A DNA stretch of 64,000 bases from Taxillus chinensis (taxonomy: Eukaryota > Streptophyta > Magnoliopsida > Santalales > Loranthaceae). The stretch is taken from assembly GCA_023512835.1 (NCBI GenBank), contig CM042092.1, positions 45,778,400 to 45,842,399 on the forward strand, read 5' to 3'. A model generated the notes under the pieces. The model was not told the DNA's origin. It saw only the letters and a list, made by a program, of their open reading frames with translations, and searched no databases. A program made the position numbers and the translations under genes. Below are positions 21,687 through 32,455 of the stretch, piece by piece (positions within the stretch are counted from its first letter, which is position 1; each line of letters begins with the position of its first letter).

Positions 21687-22947
21687 TGTTGGATCAAACC
21701 TAGAATTTGGATGATGCGGATCAAACCCTATGTAATTTGATTTGAGATGTTGCATGTTTATTCTTAGTCTATGCAGAAGAAAAAACTTTAATCCGGACTT
21801 ACTCTTGTAAGGACAAAGCTAAGGACAGGATATATAATCCTGATCCGGATCATCGTGAGCGTCATCATTCACCTAGTACATAACCAAGTTATCATCCTGA
21901 GTAAGGATTCTTCGTGTGGAGAAATTACTTGACAAAACGACCAAGGAACCCGCGTCTAACTAGACCATGTCAAGTGTTGCGGAGTAAGAGAGACTGGTTG
22001 CGGATAATGCATCAAAGTTGTCACTCCACCTGACCACGGAAATAAAGACACGGATTATGAAATCTGCGTCTGTCACTAATGCGGAGTAAGGACAACTGTT
22101 GCGGAGTGAGGGAAACTAATACGGCGTAAGGAATCCGAACCAAGCACTGATGCGGAGTAAGCATTCCGTACCTACTCTATGCGGAGTAAGGAAGCGCTGA
22201 TGCGGAATCAGCTATCCAAGTCTTTACTTCATGCGGAGGAAGCGCTTGCACGGAACAAGGATTCCAGGACTGTAGTGATACAGAGTAAGCAACTACTAAC
22301 ACGGAGTAAGGATCCGAACTTCGTTGATACGGAGTAAGGAACCTTACTACTGACTAAGAAGACGCTGCTTCACCTTTTCCAAGCCGCATTTAATGGTTAG
22401 CTCGCTGTGTCCCGATGAAAGACAAACTCATTGAAGATCTAAACTGTCTTATACGTGGAACACTCAAAGATATGGATGCAGTCTCAAATGCAATCGAAAT
22501 CAAGCAAAGTAATTCATTACACTTATGCTTCCAATATTTCGAACTCCACATCCGTAGCAGTTAAAGTAGAAGTATCTTCCGAGAAGAACTTAATGTTACA
22601 TAGTGCTCGGGATATACAGTTCCAAGATAGATTCATAGGAATATCTATAAATACAAAACAGCATATATTTATAAATTACAAAAATTAAGTAAGGCTGTTG
22701 TACAAGAGCTCATAGAGATTACCAACGCCAGTGTGTGTAACTATAAAACTGAGTGCTATTGTAATCAGCTGTAATTGTTGCTTATTTTGTTGTAATTATC
22801 ATTAGATAATAAAGCAAAATACTTCCACTATCTGGTTATCTTCCGCACTGATTTTACATCGTTTAACCAGATTATGTTGTACCTGTGAGAGGAAAAGAGT
22901 TTCGATTTAAGCCTATTCACCCCCCTCTAGGCTCCTAGGGACCAACA
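21687..22947 (+). repeat. 3' LTR of element B
   Basis: It follows the polypurine tract TTGGGGGAGAT (21676-21686), runs from TGTTGGATCAAACC to GGGACCAACA and is followed by the ATCCT duplication at 22948-22952. It is very similar to the 5' LTR apart from the TRIM-like insert there. It carries the TATA box at 22646-22653 and the CGGAGTAAGGA motif series at about 21980-22340. Confidence 0.92.
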
Positions 22948-25876
22948 ATCCTGTCTCCAAAGAGGTAAAGCTGAATGGACACAAACAAGGCAATGTCCAT
23001 AAATTGGTCTTTGGTAATGCTCAATCTAATGAACCAATTTGTTTTCTATCCAAAGCTTCTCTTGACATTAGTTGGTTATGGCACAAGAGATTTGGTCATT
23101 TAAACTTTAAGACTATGTCTAAATTAGCATCTCTTGATTTGGTTGAGGGCTTACCTAAGCATGTTTATGAGAAAGAACACTCTTGTAGGGATTGTCAGCT
23201 GGGTAAATAGGTGAAACACTCTTTTAAGAGTGTGGATAATACCTCAATCACACAACCACTTGAACTTCTGCACATGGACCTATGTGGACCAATAAATGTG
23301 TCTTCATTATCTGGTGCATGATACTTCCTTGCAGTAGTAGATGACTATACCAGATATACATGGGTTATGTTTCTTAGGAACAAAACTGAAACATTTGAGA
23401 ATCTTGTTGAACTCTTCAATTGGATAACTAATGTTAAGAGTCTCTCTATTAAATGCATTAGAAGCGATTATGGCAAGGAATTTGAATTTTCTGAAATGCT
23501 AGAGTTTTGTACTGAACATGGTATTCAGCGTAATTTCTCAACACCTAGAACTCCACAACAGAATGGAGTCCCTGAAAGAAAGAATAGGACTTTAGTTGAA
23601 GCAGCTAGAACCATATTGACGAGAGCTCAGTTCCCAAAATCCTTATGGGCTGAAGTCGTTGTAACTACTTGCTATGTACAAAACAGAACTCTAATTAACA
23701 AACAAGCCATGAAAACATCCTATGAGTTATGGAAGGGAAGGAGACCAAACATTGGTCACCTAAGGATCTTCAGGTGTACTTGCTATATTCTGAACAATGG
23801 CAAGGACTACTTGAATAAGTTTGATGCCAAGTCAGATGATGGGTATCTTGTTGGATATTCCATGACTAGCCAGGCTTATCGTGTGTTTAATAGAAGGACT
23901 AAAATGTTAAAGAGTCTATTCATGTTTCTTTTGATGAGACTAACTATGGTATGCAGAAAGGAGACCAAAATGTAAAAGAAGTGCAGGATACTATCATAGT
24001 AGAAGACCAAGACACAAATAATCCTACAACAACTGAACCAGTGGAAGATGCACCTAAACCTGAAGACCAAAGAGCTGAACCAGTTGCTGCAGAATCAAGT
24101 CAAAAATCAACAAAAGATCATGACCTTAACATTCAACCTGTTCATTCTCTATCACCTCCACCAGCCCAAGAATCTGACATAGAGCAGTTGGGCATTCAAC
24201 ATGAAGAAAGAGAAGACCTTCCAAAGGCAAGGAGAAGGTTAAAGGACCACCTATCTGAACTAATAATAGGAGATCCTACTACACAGGTCAAAACAAGGGC
24301 TACCACACTTCATGAGAATCTATACATGTGTTTCTTGTCACAAGTGGAGCCAAAAGCAATTGATGATGCAGTTCAGGATCACTATTAGATTGACGCTATG
24401 CAAGAAGAGCTCAATCAGTTCAAGAGACAGAAAGTATGGGAGTTAGTCAACAGGCCTAGATCACAACAAGTCATTGGCGTGAAATGGATCTTTAGAAATA
24501 AACTTGATGTTGATGGTGTTATGATCAGAAACAAGGCCAGACTGGTGGCAAAAGGTTACAGACAAGAAGAAGGAATTAACTATGATGAAACCTTTGTACC
24601 AGTTGCTAGACTAGAGGCCATCCGCATGTTTTTAGCATATTCAGCATTCAAGGACTTCAAAGTTTATCAAATGGATGTCAAGAGTGCATTCCTTAACGGA
24701 GACCTCTAAGAAGAAGTCTATGTTGAACAACCTCCTAGATTTCTAGAGCCAAACCAAGACCACAAGGTGTACAAACTGAAGAAGGCTCTATATGGACTAA
24801 AACAAGCTCCCAAAGCTTAGTATGAAACATTGTCAGAATTTCTAATCAAAAACAAGTTCAGAAAAGGCAAAATTGACTCTACTCTGTTTCTCAAGGAAGG
24901 AAAAGGATCACCCTTGATTGTTCATATTTATGTTGATGACATCATATTCGGATCAAGGGATAAAAAGCAGTGTGAAGAATTCTCCCATTTGATGAAAAGT
25001 GAATATGAAATGAGTATGATGGGAGAACTTTCATTCTTTCTTGGGTTGGAGGTCAAACGGTTGAAGGATGGGATCTTTATCAGTCAAACTAAATACACTA
25101 AGGAGATTCTGAAGAAATTTAAGATGACTGATGTGACTCACATGAAAATGCCCATTCCTACAAATGCCAAATTGGATATGGATGAAGCAAGCAAAGAAGT
25201 GAATATCACAGAATACAGAAGCATGATTAGATCTCTATTGTATCTCACAGCAAGCATACCAGATATAATGTTCGCAACATGCATCTGTGCAAGATACCAA
25301 GCAAATCTCAAGGAGTCTCATATGTCTCATGTTAAAATGATTATGCGTTATCTCAAGGGAACTAAAAATTTGGGACTTTGGTACCTAAAGGAGTTTGAAT
25401 TCAAACTAAGAGGCTTTTCAGATACAGACTTTGCTGGTTGCAAGATTGATAGGAAGAGTACAACTGGAACATGCCAACTGCTTGGCAACAAACTTGTATC
25501 TTGGTTAAGCAAGAAACATAATTCAGTTTCAACTTCAACAGCTGAAGCGGAATATATTGCTGCAGGAAGTTGTTGTGCTCAGTTGCTTTAGATGGCCAGT
25601 CAACTTTCAGACTATGGATTTAACTTGAAGCCTGTGCCACTATACTGTGACAACACAAGCGCCATTGCAATTTCCAACAACCCTGTCATGCATCCCAAAA
25701 CCAAGCACATCGAGGTTAGACATCACTTCATACGTGACCATGTGCTGAAGAAGGACATTTCCCTTGAGTATATATCCACTGATGACTAGCTTGCCGACAT
25801 ATTCACCAAACCACTGCACGAAGCCAGATTCAATGAACTTCTGAAAAAACTCGGCATGCTAGATTTAATTCCATAA
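22948..25876 (+). pseudogene. pol: pol of element A, integrase to RNase H, broken
   Basis: This continues the pol cut at 6081. The GAG-pre-integrase motif is WLWHKRFGHLNF. Integrase shows HMDLCGP, IRSDYGKEF and QQNGVPERK, so the D-D-E residues are present. RT has a normal YVDD at 24929-24940, and RNase H ends in a GMLDLIP tail with the stop at 25876. Premature stops are at 23208, 23319, 24386, 24707, 24818, 25589 and 25787, with a frameshift near 23900. At five of them B keeps a Trp or Gln codon that differs by one C-to-T or G-to-A step. It is similar throughout to B pol but clearly a different family. Confidence 0.85.
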
Positions 25877-27536
25877 TTCTTAGTGCATGTCCTATGTTTT
25901 ACTTACTTCAAACTAAGTACCTATGCATGAACATAAGTAAGACACTGTTAATAACTGGTTATCTCTCCATGAAAATTAGTAGTGCCTCAGTGTAATTCAT
26001 ACATTTCTACTGTGGGACATTGACAAATCACATGGATGAAACTTGCTACTTCTGAACCTGGTATAACTCTTTTATGCAACCTGTCATGATTCTGCAAGTT
26101 GTGAGTGTAATGAGTGCATTTCCCTCCATAACCATCAAATGATATCGCCATTATATGTTATTCTTCTTCTGAGTGAATATCGCCTGTGTGGCATTGCATT
26201 CATTAACTAGCAGGAACTGTAGTATCTCATGGTACTATTGGCTTGCACGGAAAGGATCCTCAATGATTGAATGCTCTAAGGATGATTGAGACTGTAGAAC
26301 TTGAGAATCATAAAAAGCCTATTACTCAAAAAGAGCCAATACCCTTCAATGGAAAAAGGCAAGGTAAAAAAGGCAAAAAGAGACTATAAAATAGATTGCC
26401 TATCTTAGGGGGAGTCCTCACTACTACCCTCAAATGTGTGTCCTTCAGAGTAATAATTGGAGTTCAAACTGTAGGATCATCTGATATCCAAAAGAAACTG
26501 TGTTAAGCTCTGTCACAGTGAAAAGTTTCATGAATTAGCACTGAAGATGCGTGCTCTACAAAGAAAAAGGGGCAGCTCACACAGATAATATGAATGATCA
26601 ACCTCCAAACCCTATACATGTACTGTGTTATAAGTTAGACATTGATAGAGTGTGTGCTCGGATTCTCAATAGGACAATCCTGTCTCTTATCATCTATGCT
26701 GAACTGAAAATCATTGTTGGATCAGGGTTTATGGTAAGATTTAGTTGACCATGAGTATACCAAACAGTATAATCCTAGTTCCTGAATCATACTCACATGC
26801 TGATCCAAGAGTGAGAGGGTGAGGCCTTCACTGAGTGAGTTTTGCTTATATGTGAGCTGACTGTCGAATTCATGACTGGGTTGGTGAAATGAACTAACTA
26901 TGGTTTACTGGATGCTATGTTGACATTGTGATCAATGTCCTACATAAAGAATTGAATGATGAAGCACTTAGTCATTTCTAAGGTTAATGGAAAGAAAAAT
27001 AGTCGTCAAACAATAGTCATAAATGTAAACCAGGTATTTCGGTTGTGAGAAGTCAAGCTCTGAACATGTACTCATAATTCCATTTACAGCACTGTTCATC
27101 ATGCATGTTTTTATGAGATATCATATGAGTCACATTCGTGTTGATAAGTGTTGAAAAAGTCTAGAGGAATCCGCCACTGTCACTTAATCCATAGTCGATC
27201 ATGAAGCACAAAGCATTGAAGAACTATTGCCTCGAAGACTGCTTCTTCGTAGCCTCGAAGCTCGGAGATTCTCTACACAGCTTCGTAAGGTCACAGTCCT
27301 GAGGGTCGAAGCTTAATGGATTTGGCTCCCTTATTGCTCAAGCATCGAAGACATGTAAGCACGCTACTGTACACTTAAAATTCAAAATACACTGACACAA
27401 GGGGTGACGTGCACTCATTGCTTGAGTACTCCAACGGGTGGATTCAGAAAATAAAGAGACAGGTCGGAGAAAAGGACATGGACACTGAAGGCGAACTGAC
27501 AGAGTATGTGACTTCTACGGTACACTTCCCACCTCA
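25877..27536 (+). other. Spacer between pol and ORF3 of element A
   Basis: No convincing coding frame. A polypurine tract, TTAGGGGGAG, lies at 26405-26414, matching the extra tracts in B. The stretch at about 27190-27320 has several GAAGCTCG/TCGAAG-type repeats. Nothing else is recognised. Confidence 0.6.
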
Positions 27537-27543
27537 TATATAA
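27537..27543 (+). promoter_or_regulatory. Internal promoter (TATA box) in front of ORF3 of element A
   Basis: TATATAA is followed 50 bp later by AACCCTAACCCTAA (about 27593-27606) and a long CT microsatellite (27611-27651). A pyrimidine-rich patch near the start site is a common plant promoter feature. The layout parallels B, D and F although A's sequence around it is diverged. Confidence 0.55.
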
Positions 27544-27609
27544 GTCACTGATAGAGACGCAGCCACAGGTACGTTCTTCGTTTTCACACTCGAACCCTAA
27601 CCCTAAGCA

Positions 27610-27610
<1 letters not shown>

Positions 27611-27658
<48 letters not shown>

Positions 27659-27690
27659 CCTTGTTCTCTCTCTCTCTCTCCTCTGACCAC
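27611..27690 (+). repeat. CT microsatellite in the leader of ORF3 of element A
   Basis: An uninterrupted TC run of about 20 units, followed by a second shorter CT-rich block (27663-27682). It lies between the TATA box and the start codon. Confidence 0.9.
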
Positions 27691-27718
27691 CTTCGAACCT
27701 TACAATCTTTCTCTATGA

Positions 27719-30700
27719 GTGTCTCTTTCTCTCTCTATAACCTCTATGGTAGGCCTCAGCTCATCGATGGCAGAAGGTCTAGGCGAAATCATCTCGGGTT
27801 TCATTGTCGACTGGGAAGCCATAGGCGACGCGAAGGTCAACTGGCTAGGCGAGTTCAGAAATCGCATCGATGAATTTGGGATTGCATCCGTATGCTCGAG
27901 GATGCATGATATACTGGTGGAAGATGTCTCGGAGTTTCACGAGACTTCGGCGATCTCTGGAGACGACCTAGTGGGAACAGTACAAGGAATGGAGATTCGG
28001 GTCTCTACCGAAACGCTTCAAAATGCACTTCCACTCCCTAAAGGTAACTTTGAACCTCTACCAAGTCTCTCCAGAGAAGAGTGTAAGTCTTTTCTGGGGT
28101 ATTCCAACCCTGGAAAGCTAGGTCGGGGAGCCTTGAAGATTGGGTTCTCCGATCAGGCACTGGCGACTCTCATAGTCACCGGACAGTGCCTAATGTGCAA
28201 GAAGACTGCTCATGATTTTGCAAGCCATGAGCAGATGAAGATCATGTGTAGTGTACTTCAAGGAAAAAGAATAGATTGGGGAGCTCAACTACACAACATG
28301 ATCAATAGCAAGAAGGGGCACTTTGGACTGGTTCTTACTAAAATCCCAAGGTTCCTTCACCCTGATGTATTCAATCACCGACCCACTGTGCCACTACCGG
28401 CCAAGTTTATCTTCAAGAGCATATATGAGGATGGCCAGCTAGAAATCAAGCCTATGAAAAGGCCCGAGTCGAGTATGAGAAGTCTTGCTGAGGACACTGC
28501 AAGTTCTGTTAGAGCTCCAGCTCCTAGACCACATCAAGTAGCACCTGTTCCCCAGACTTCTCGAGCATCCTCTGCGTCTGCCGCAACGGTCCATATAGCT
28601 GAAGTGGTGGAGAATATTGTCATAACCTGTCTCCCCACTAACCCTACACCAGAGGAAGCTCAACCTGTTAATAGGCCCAGTGATACTGCAGAGGTAAGAG
28701 AGCCTGCAGCTAAAGGGCAGTCACCGATATAGGAAACCCTAGAGGTTAGGGGTACAGCACCTGTTCTGTTAAGTTCTCCTGGGGAGTCTGAGCTAGAAGA
28801 CTTTTTTGTTGAGTATCCCAAGGCTCATATGACCCCCGCTGATTTAAGGAAGCCATGGATTGCCTTTGACAAGCAGATGGTAGATAGAGACCATTTGATT
28901 AGTTGGTTGGTAGAGCAGGGTCTTGTGAGGAGAGACCCAGTGGAAGCTGTTTCAATGGTTGCCCCATCTCCCATCATGGTGGACACACCTGTCCCATCAG
29001 CACCCCATGATGTGACAATAGATTCAGCAGCTGAGGCGAAGCAAGCAGAAGAAGCACGAGAAGCACTTGCAGCTGAGGCAAGTGGCTCTGAGGCTGAAGT
29101 AGCACCACAGGGTTTTGTACCTGTGGATGGCTCTGAGATGGCCATACCACCTACACCGCTAACTCATCAAGTGGACACTCAGGTGAGTGAGGATTCAGCA
29201 GCCCATATCCTAATGGCTATTCCATTGACGGCTGCATCTCACTCCCGTTCCTTGACGGCTGAAGAGGTAGATCTTCTTGCAACCAAAGTCCTTGAGAAAC
29301 TGATTTCCTCGGTTATCCTTAAAGCATCAGTATCTCAAGCTTTTGAGGAATGACTTGCTGCGGTGGAATTAGGCATGGAAGAGGTATGAACTCAAGTAGA
29401 ACTATCTGACCGTACCTTAGACAAGGTGCAGCAAGAGATGACGTCTCTCATGCATGTAAACTCCAATGGGTTCAGATATCTGGAGGAACACTGTGAAGAC
29501 ATAAACGGTGCTTACCAGAGGCAATACCAAGGTCTCAGTATAACCTTGGGGGCCATCCTCTCCGAATGTCATCGCCTTGCCAGTGGGGAGATAGCTCTAA
29601 CTGTCAAAGACCCACACAAGCTGCCCATAGACAGACTTGCACCTGAACCAGTTGAAGATCCTACACAATCAGCAGAGCCTACTCCAAGTTATTCACCACC
29701 TACACCCACAGCCACTTACTCCCGTGGGCGAAAGCGTGCGGACAGAACCACTATACCTATAGACTCTGATGATGGTGATGATGTGCCCATTGGGACACGC
29801 ATGAAGAAGCATCCTACTGCTCCAAGCCAAACCTCATCCTCCACTCAACCTGGTCCCTCCACGACCCATTCAAGTCCGACTGAGTACTCCATGCCAGCTT
29901 CACCCACTAAACCATCCGCTACCTCCACCACTACAATGATGGTACCACTGCACACTGTCACTACCGGAGCCAGCCCAGATGAACTTGTCGCTTTCAATTG
30001 CTATGTTGCTAGGGACACCACTGCGCGGACATGTGGCTACGAAGCATTCTTCACTGGACCTCACCTATGTCATTTACTACACGACGGTGAAGAAATGGAT
30101 AATATTGAGATGACACAGTTCATCTTTGCCCAAAAGTCCCATATGGAGAAGCTTCCTCTCCATATACATCGAGATACCCGTGTGGAGCTCTGTTTGCCTA
30201 TTATGCAGGCTCAGCTCATTGATGATGCCTCATGATCGAGTTTATTTAGGGTAGCAGAAATGAGAACTCCTTCCGTCCATGGAATGAGGTCGACCATGTG
30301 CTCATCCCCTACCTGTCAACATCCCCACACTGGTTTCTTCTCGATATCGATTTCAAGAACCAAAGGATCATCATCTTTGACTCCAAGCCTACTACTCTAC
30401 TACTCCATCGGCGGGAACAACTCCATGAATTCAATCGCACCCTCACATGTGTCATGCAGGGATATTCGCATGGGTGTGGTGTGTTGGTCCTGGAGAGCCT
30501 AAAGGGGGGGGGGGGTGAATAGGCTCTTTGAAAATTCTTTCCCTCTCTTAATGGCTTAGACACTCACTCTGGTTAAACGGATAAAATCAGTGCGGAAGAT
30601 TAACCAGGTAGTGGAAGTCTGTTGCTTTATTATCTGAAGATAATTACAACAAAACAAAACAGCGTTTTAGTTGATTACAACACAACACTCTGTTATAGTT

Positions 30701-32055
30701 ACACACACTTGGCAGTGAATCTCTGTGTTTGGCTCTTTACAAGATATACGCTTATGAGTATATAAGTACAAGTAAGCACGCGCACTCTTTTTACATTACT
30801 TCAGGCATATATATAGACATCCTAGAAATCTATCTTGGAACTGCATTTTCCGAGCAGTGTGGAGCATTGAAGTTCTTCATCGGAAAATGCTGAAGCTTTA
30901 ACTGCTGCGGATGTGGAGCTCGAAATATTGGAAGCATAAGTTGTAATGAATTCTTTGCTTGATTCCAATTGCATTTGAGACTGCGTCCATATCTCCGTCT
31001 GTTCCACGTGTCAGACGATTTAGGTATTAAATAAGTTTGTCTTACATCGGGACGTAGCGAGCTGCTAGCATTAATTGCGGCTAGGAGAGATGAAGCAGCG
31101 TCTTCTTAGTCCGTTGCAAGGTTCCTTACTCCGCATGAACGAAGCTCGGATCCTTATTCCGTATCAGTGATTGCTTACTCCGTATGAATGAAGTCGTAGA
31201 ATCCTTATTCCGTGTCAGCACTTCCTTACTCCGCATGAGTAGTGGTTCGGAGAGCTTACTCCGCATCAGCGCTTCCTTACTCCGCATGAGTAATGGTTCA
31301 GATTTCTTATTCCGTATTTGATGTCCTTACTCCGCAACAGTTGCCCTTACTCCGCTCGAATGACAGACTCGGATTTCTTCATCCGTGTCTTCTTTTTCTT
31401 AGTCCGGTTGGAGTGACAACTTCGATTCTTTCTCTCTCACAAGTCTCTTTTACTCCGTGCAAGATGTAGACTCAGGAACTTACTCCGCATTATTGACATA
31501 ATCTTGTTGAGTGTTAGACGCGGGTTCCTAGTCATTTTGTCAAGTGTTTAGTCAGCACGAAGGGTCCTTACTCCAGATGATGACTTGGTTATATACCAAG
31601 TGAATGACGACACTCATGATGATCTGGATCAGGATTATGTATCCTGTCCTTAGCTTTGTCCTCACATGAGTAAGTCTGGATTTAGAGTTAACTAATCTGC
31701 ACAGACTTAATGGTAAACATGAAACATCTCGAGTCAAATTACATAGGGTTTGTTCCGCATTATCCAAATTCTCGGTTTGATCCAACATGGTGGCTATCAT
31801 CTTTCAAAACCGATGGAGATTACTCGAATCAAGCAAGGCGTTCCTGCTCAGGATGATGCTCATAGTTGTGGTTCCTATGTATGCCATTATATTCGCATCC
31901 TGACCACCACTGGTTTCCCTGCCCTCATGCCTGAATTCGATCATGTGAGCAGTCGAGCTGCCTTATTACATCTGACTACAGCTCAACTCTTGCGCGAGGA
32001 AGCCACTGTTTTTCTGTTTAAGCAAAGTGTAAAATATTCTGACTTTAAACCGTAA
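27719..32055 (+). pseudogene. ORF3 of element A: N-terminal domain, linker and Ulp1/C48-like protease, interrupted by a solo LTR
   Basis: The first ATG gives MSLSLSITSM; the ATG at 27767 (MAEGLGEIISGFIVDW) may be the real start because it aligns with the start of B ORF3. The N-terminal domain has FIVDWEAIGDAKVNWL and LQNALPLPKG. Stops lie at 28730, 29351, 29387 and 30233, and the frame shifts at about 30235. A Pro/Ser/Thr-rich linker with a basic RGRKRADR patch covers about 29640-29930. The protease landmarks are RPWNEVDHVLIPY, His in SPHWF (30328-30330), Asp in IIFDS (30379-30381), Gln (31849-31851) and Cys in HSCGSYVC (31867-31869). A solo LTR lies between Asp and Gln. In a working copy it would be a SUMO- or ubiquitin-type deconjugating protease; this is inferred from the motif order. 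Confidence 0.78.
30482..31787 (-). mobile_element. Solo B-type LTR inside ORF3 of element A
   Basis: On the plus strand it starts TGTTGGTCCTGG and ends TTTGATCCAACA, with TGGTG on both sides (30477-30481 and 31788-31792). No internal sequence is attached, so it is a solo LTR left by recombination between two LTRs. The reversed TCCTTACTCCG motif is repeated many times at about 31120-31500. Insert plus duplication is 1311 bp, so the ORF3 frame is the same on both sides. Confidence 0.92.
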
Positions 32056-32455
32056 CTTTCTTGTACTCTATTTAATTGTACACTGCTCTTCTTATTTCCT
32101 CTTTCTAAGTACTTTTTTTCTCTCAGTTACTTCTTGTTTATCTCTTTGTTATGATGCCTACTGTCCTCTACTTTCTTGTGTTGCTCCCATGTGTTCTGGT
32201 GCTTATTCCTCACCCCAGAAAGGGGGAGTGTATCTCAGTGGGAGCAAGGCTGTAGTGGGAGTTATCTTCGAAGGGAGGCAGCTACGACGCTTCATGACTA
32301 TGGGAGAGAGGAGTGTGCATTTTCTTACTTTTAATCTCCCCAAAATTTTATCATGCAAAGAGATTTATCCGTTAACTTTAAACTGCCCATCAAACTCGTA
32401 GTCTCAGACTTCATGTTTTTCACCCATTGTCAGCTTACATTAAATAGGGGGAGAT
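32056..32455 (+). other. 3' untranslated part and polypurine tract of element A
   Basis: No gene seen. CAGAAAGGGGGAG at about 32216-32228 resembles an extra polypurine tract. The functional one, AATAGGGGGAGAT (32443-32455), lies directly before the 3' LTR. Confidence 0.7.

Larger units (their letters stand above)
6082..22947 (+). mobile_element. Element B: full-length Sirevirus-like copia retrotransposon in pol of element A
   Basis: Both LTRs and both copies of the 5-bp target-site duplication ATCCT (6077-6081 and 22948-22952) are present. The order is 5' LTR, primer-binding site, gag, pol, a spacer with polypurine tracts, ORF3 with its own promoter-like region, polypurine tract and 3' LTR. 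A Tekay/Del piece with a 404-bp duplication of B sequence interrupts gag (9733-14213). A 218-bp solo LTR sits in the 5' LTR. It is the only element in the window with both ends present. Confidence 0.92.

Noticed and set aside
26714..26730. Start of another B-type LTR at TGTTGGATCAGGG
   Set aside because: Only the first ten bases match; the following sequence is unrelated and there is no matching end or duplication.
27593..27606. CCCTAACCCTAA as an interstitial telomere repeat
   Set aside because: Only two units, placed between a TATA box and a start codon, and the other elements have AACCCTA at the same place; a telo-box-like promoter motif fits better.
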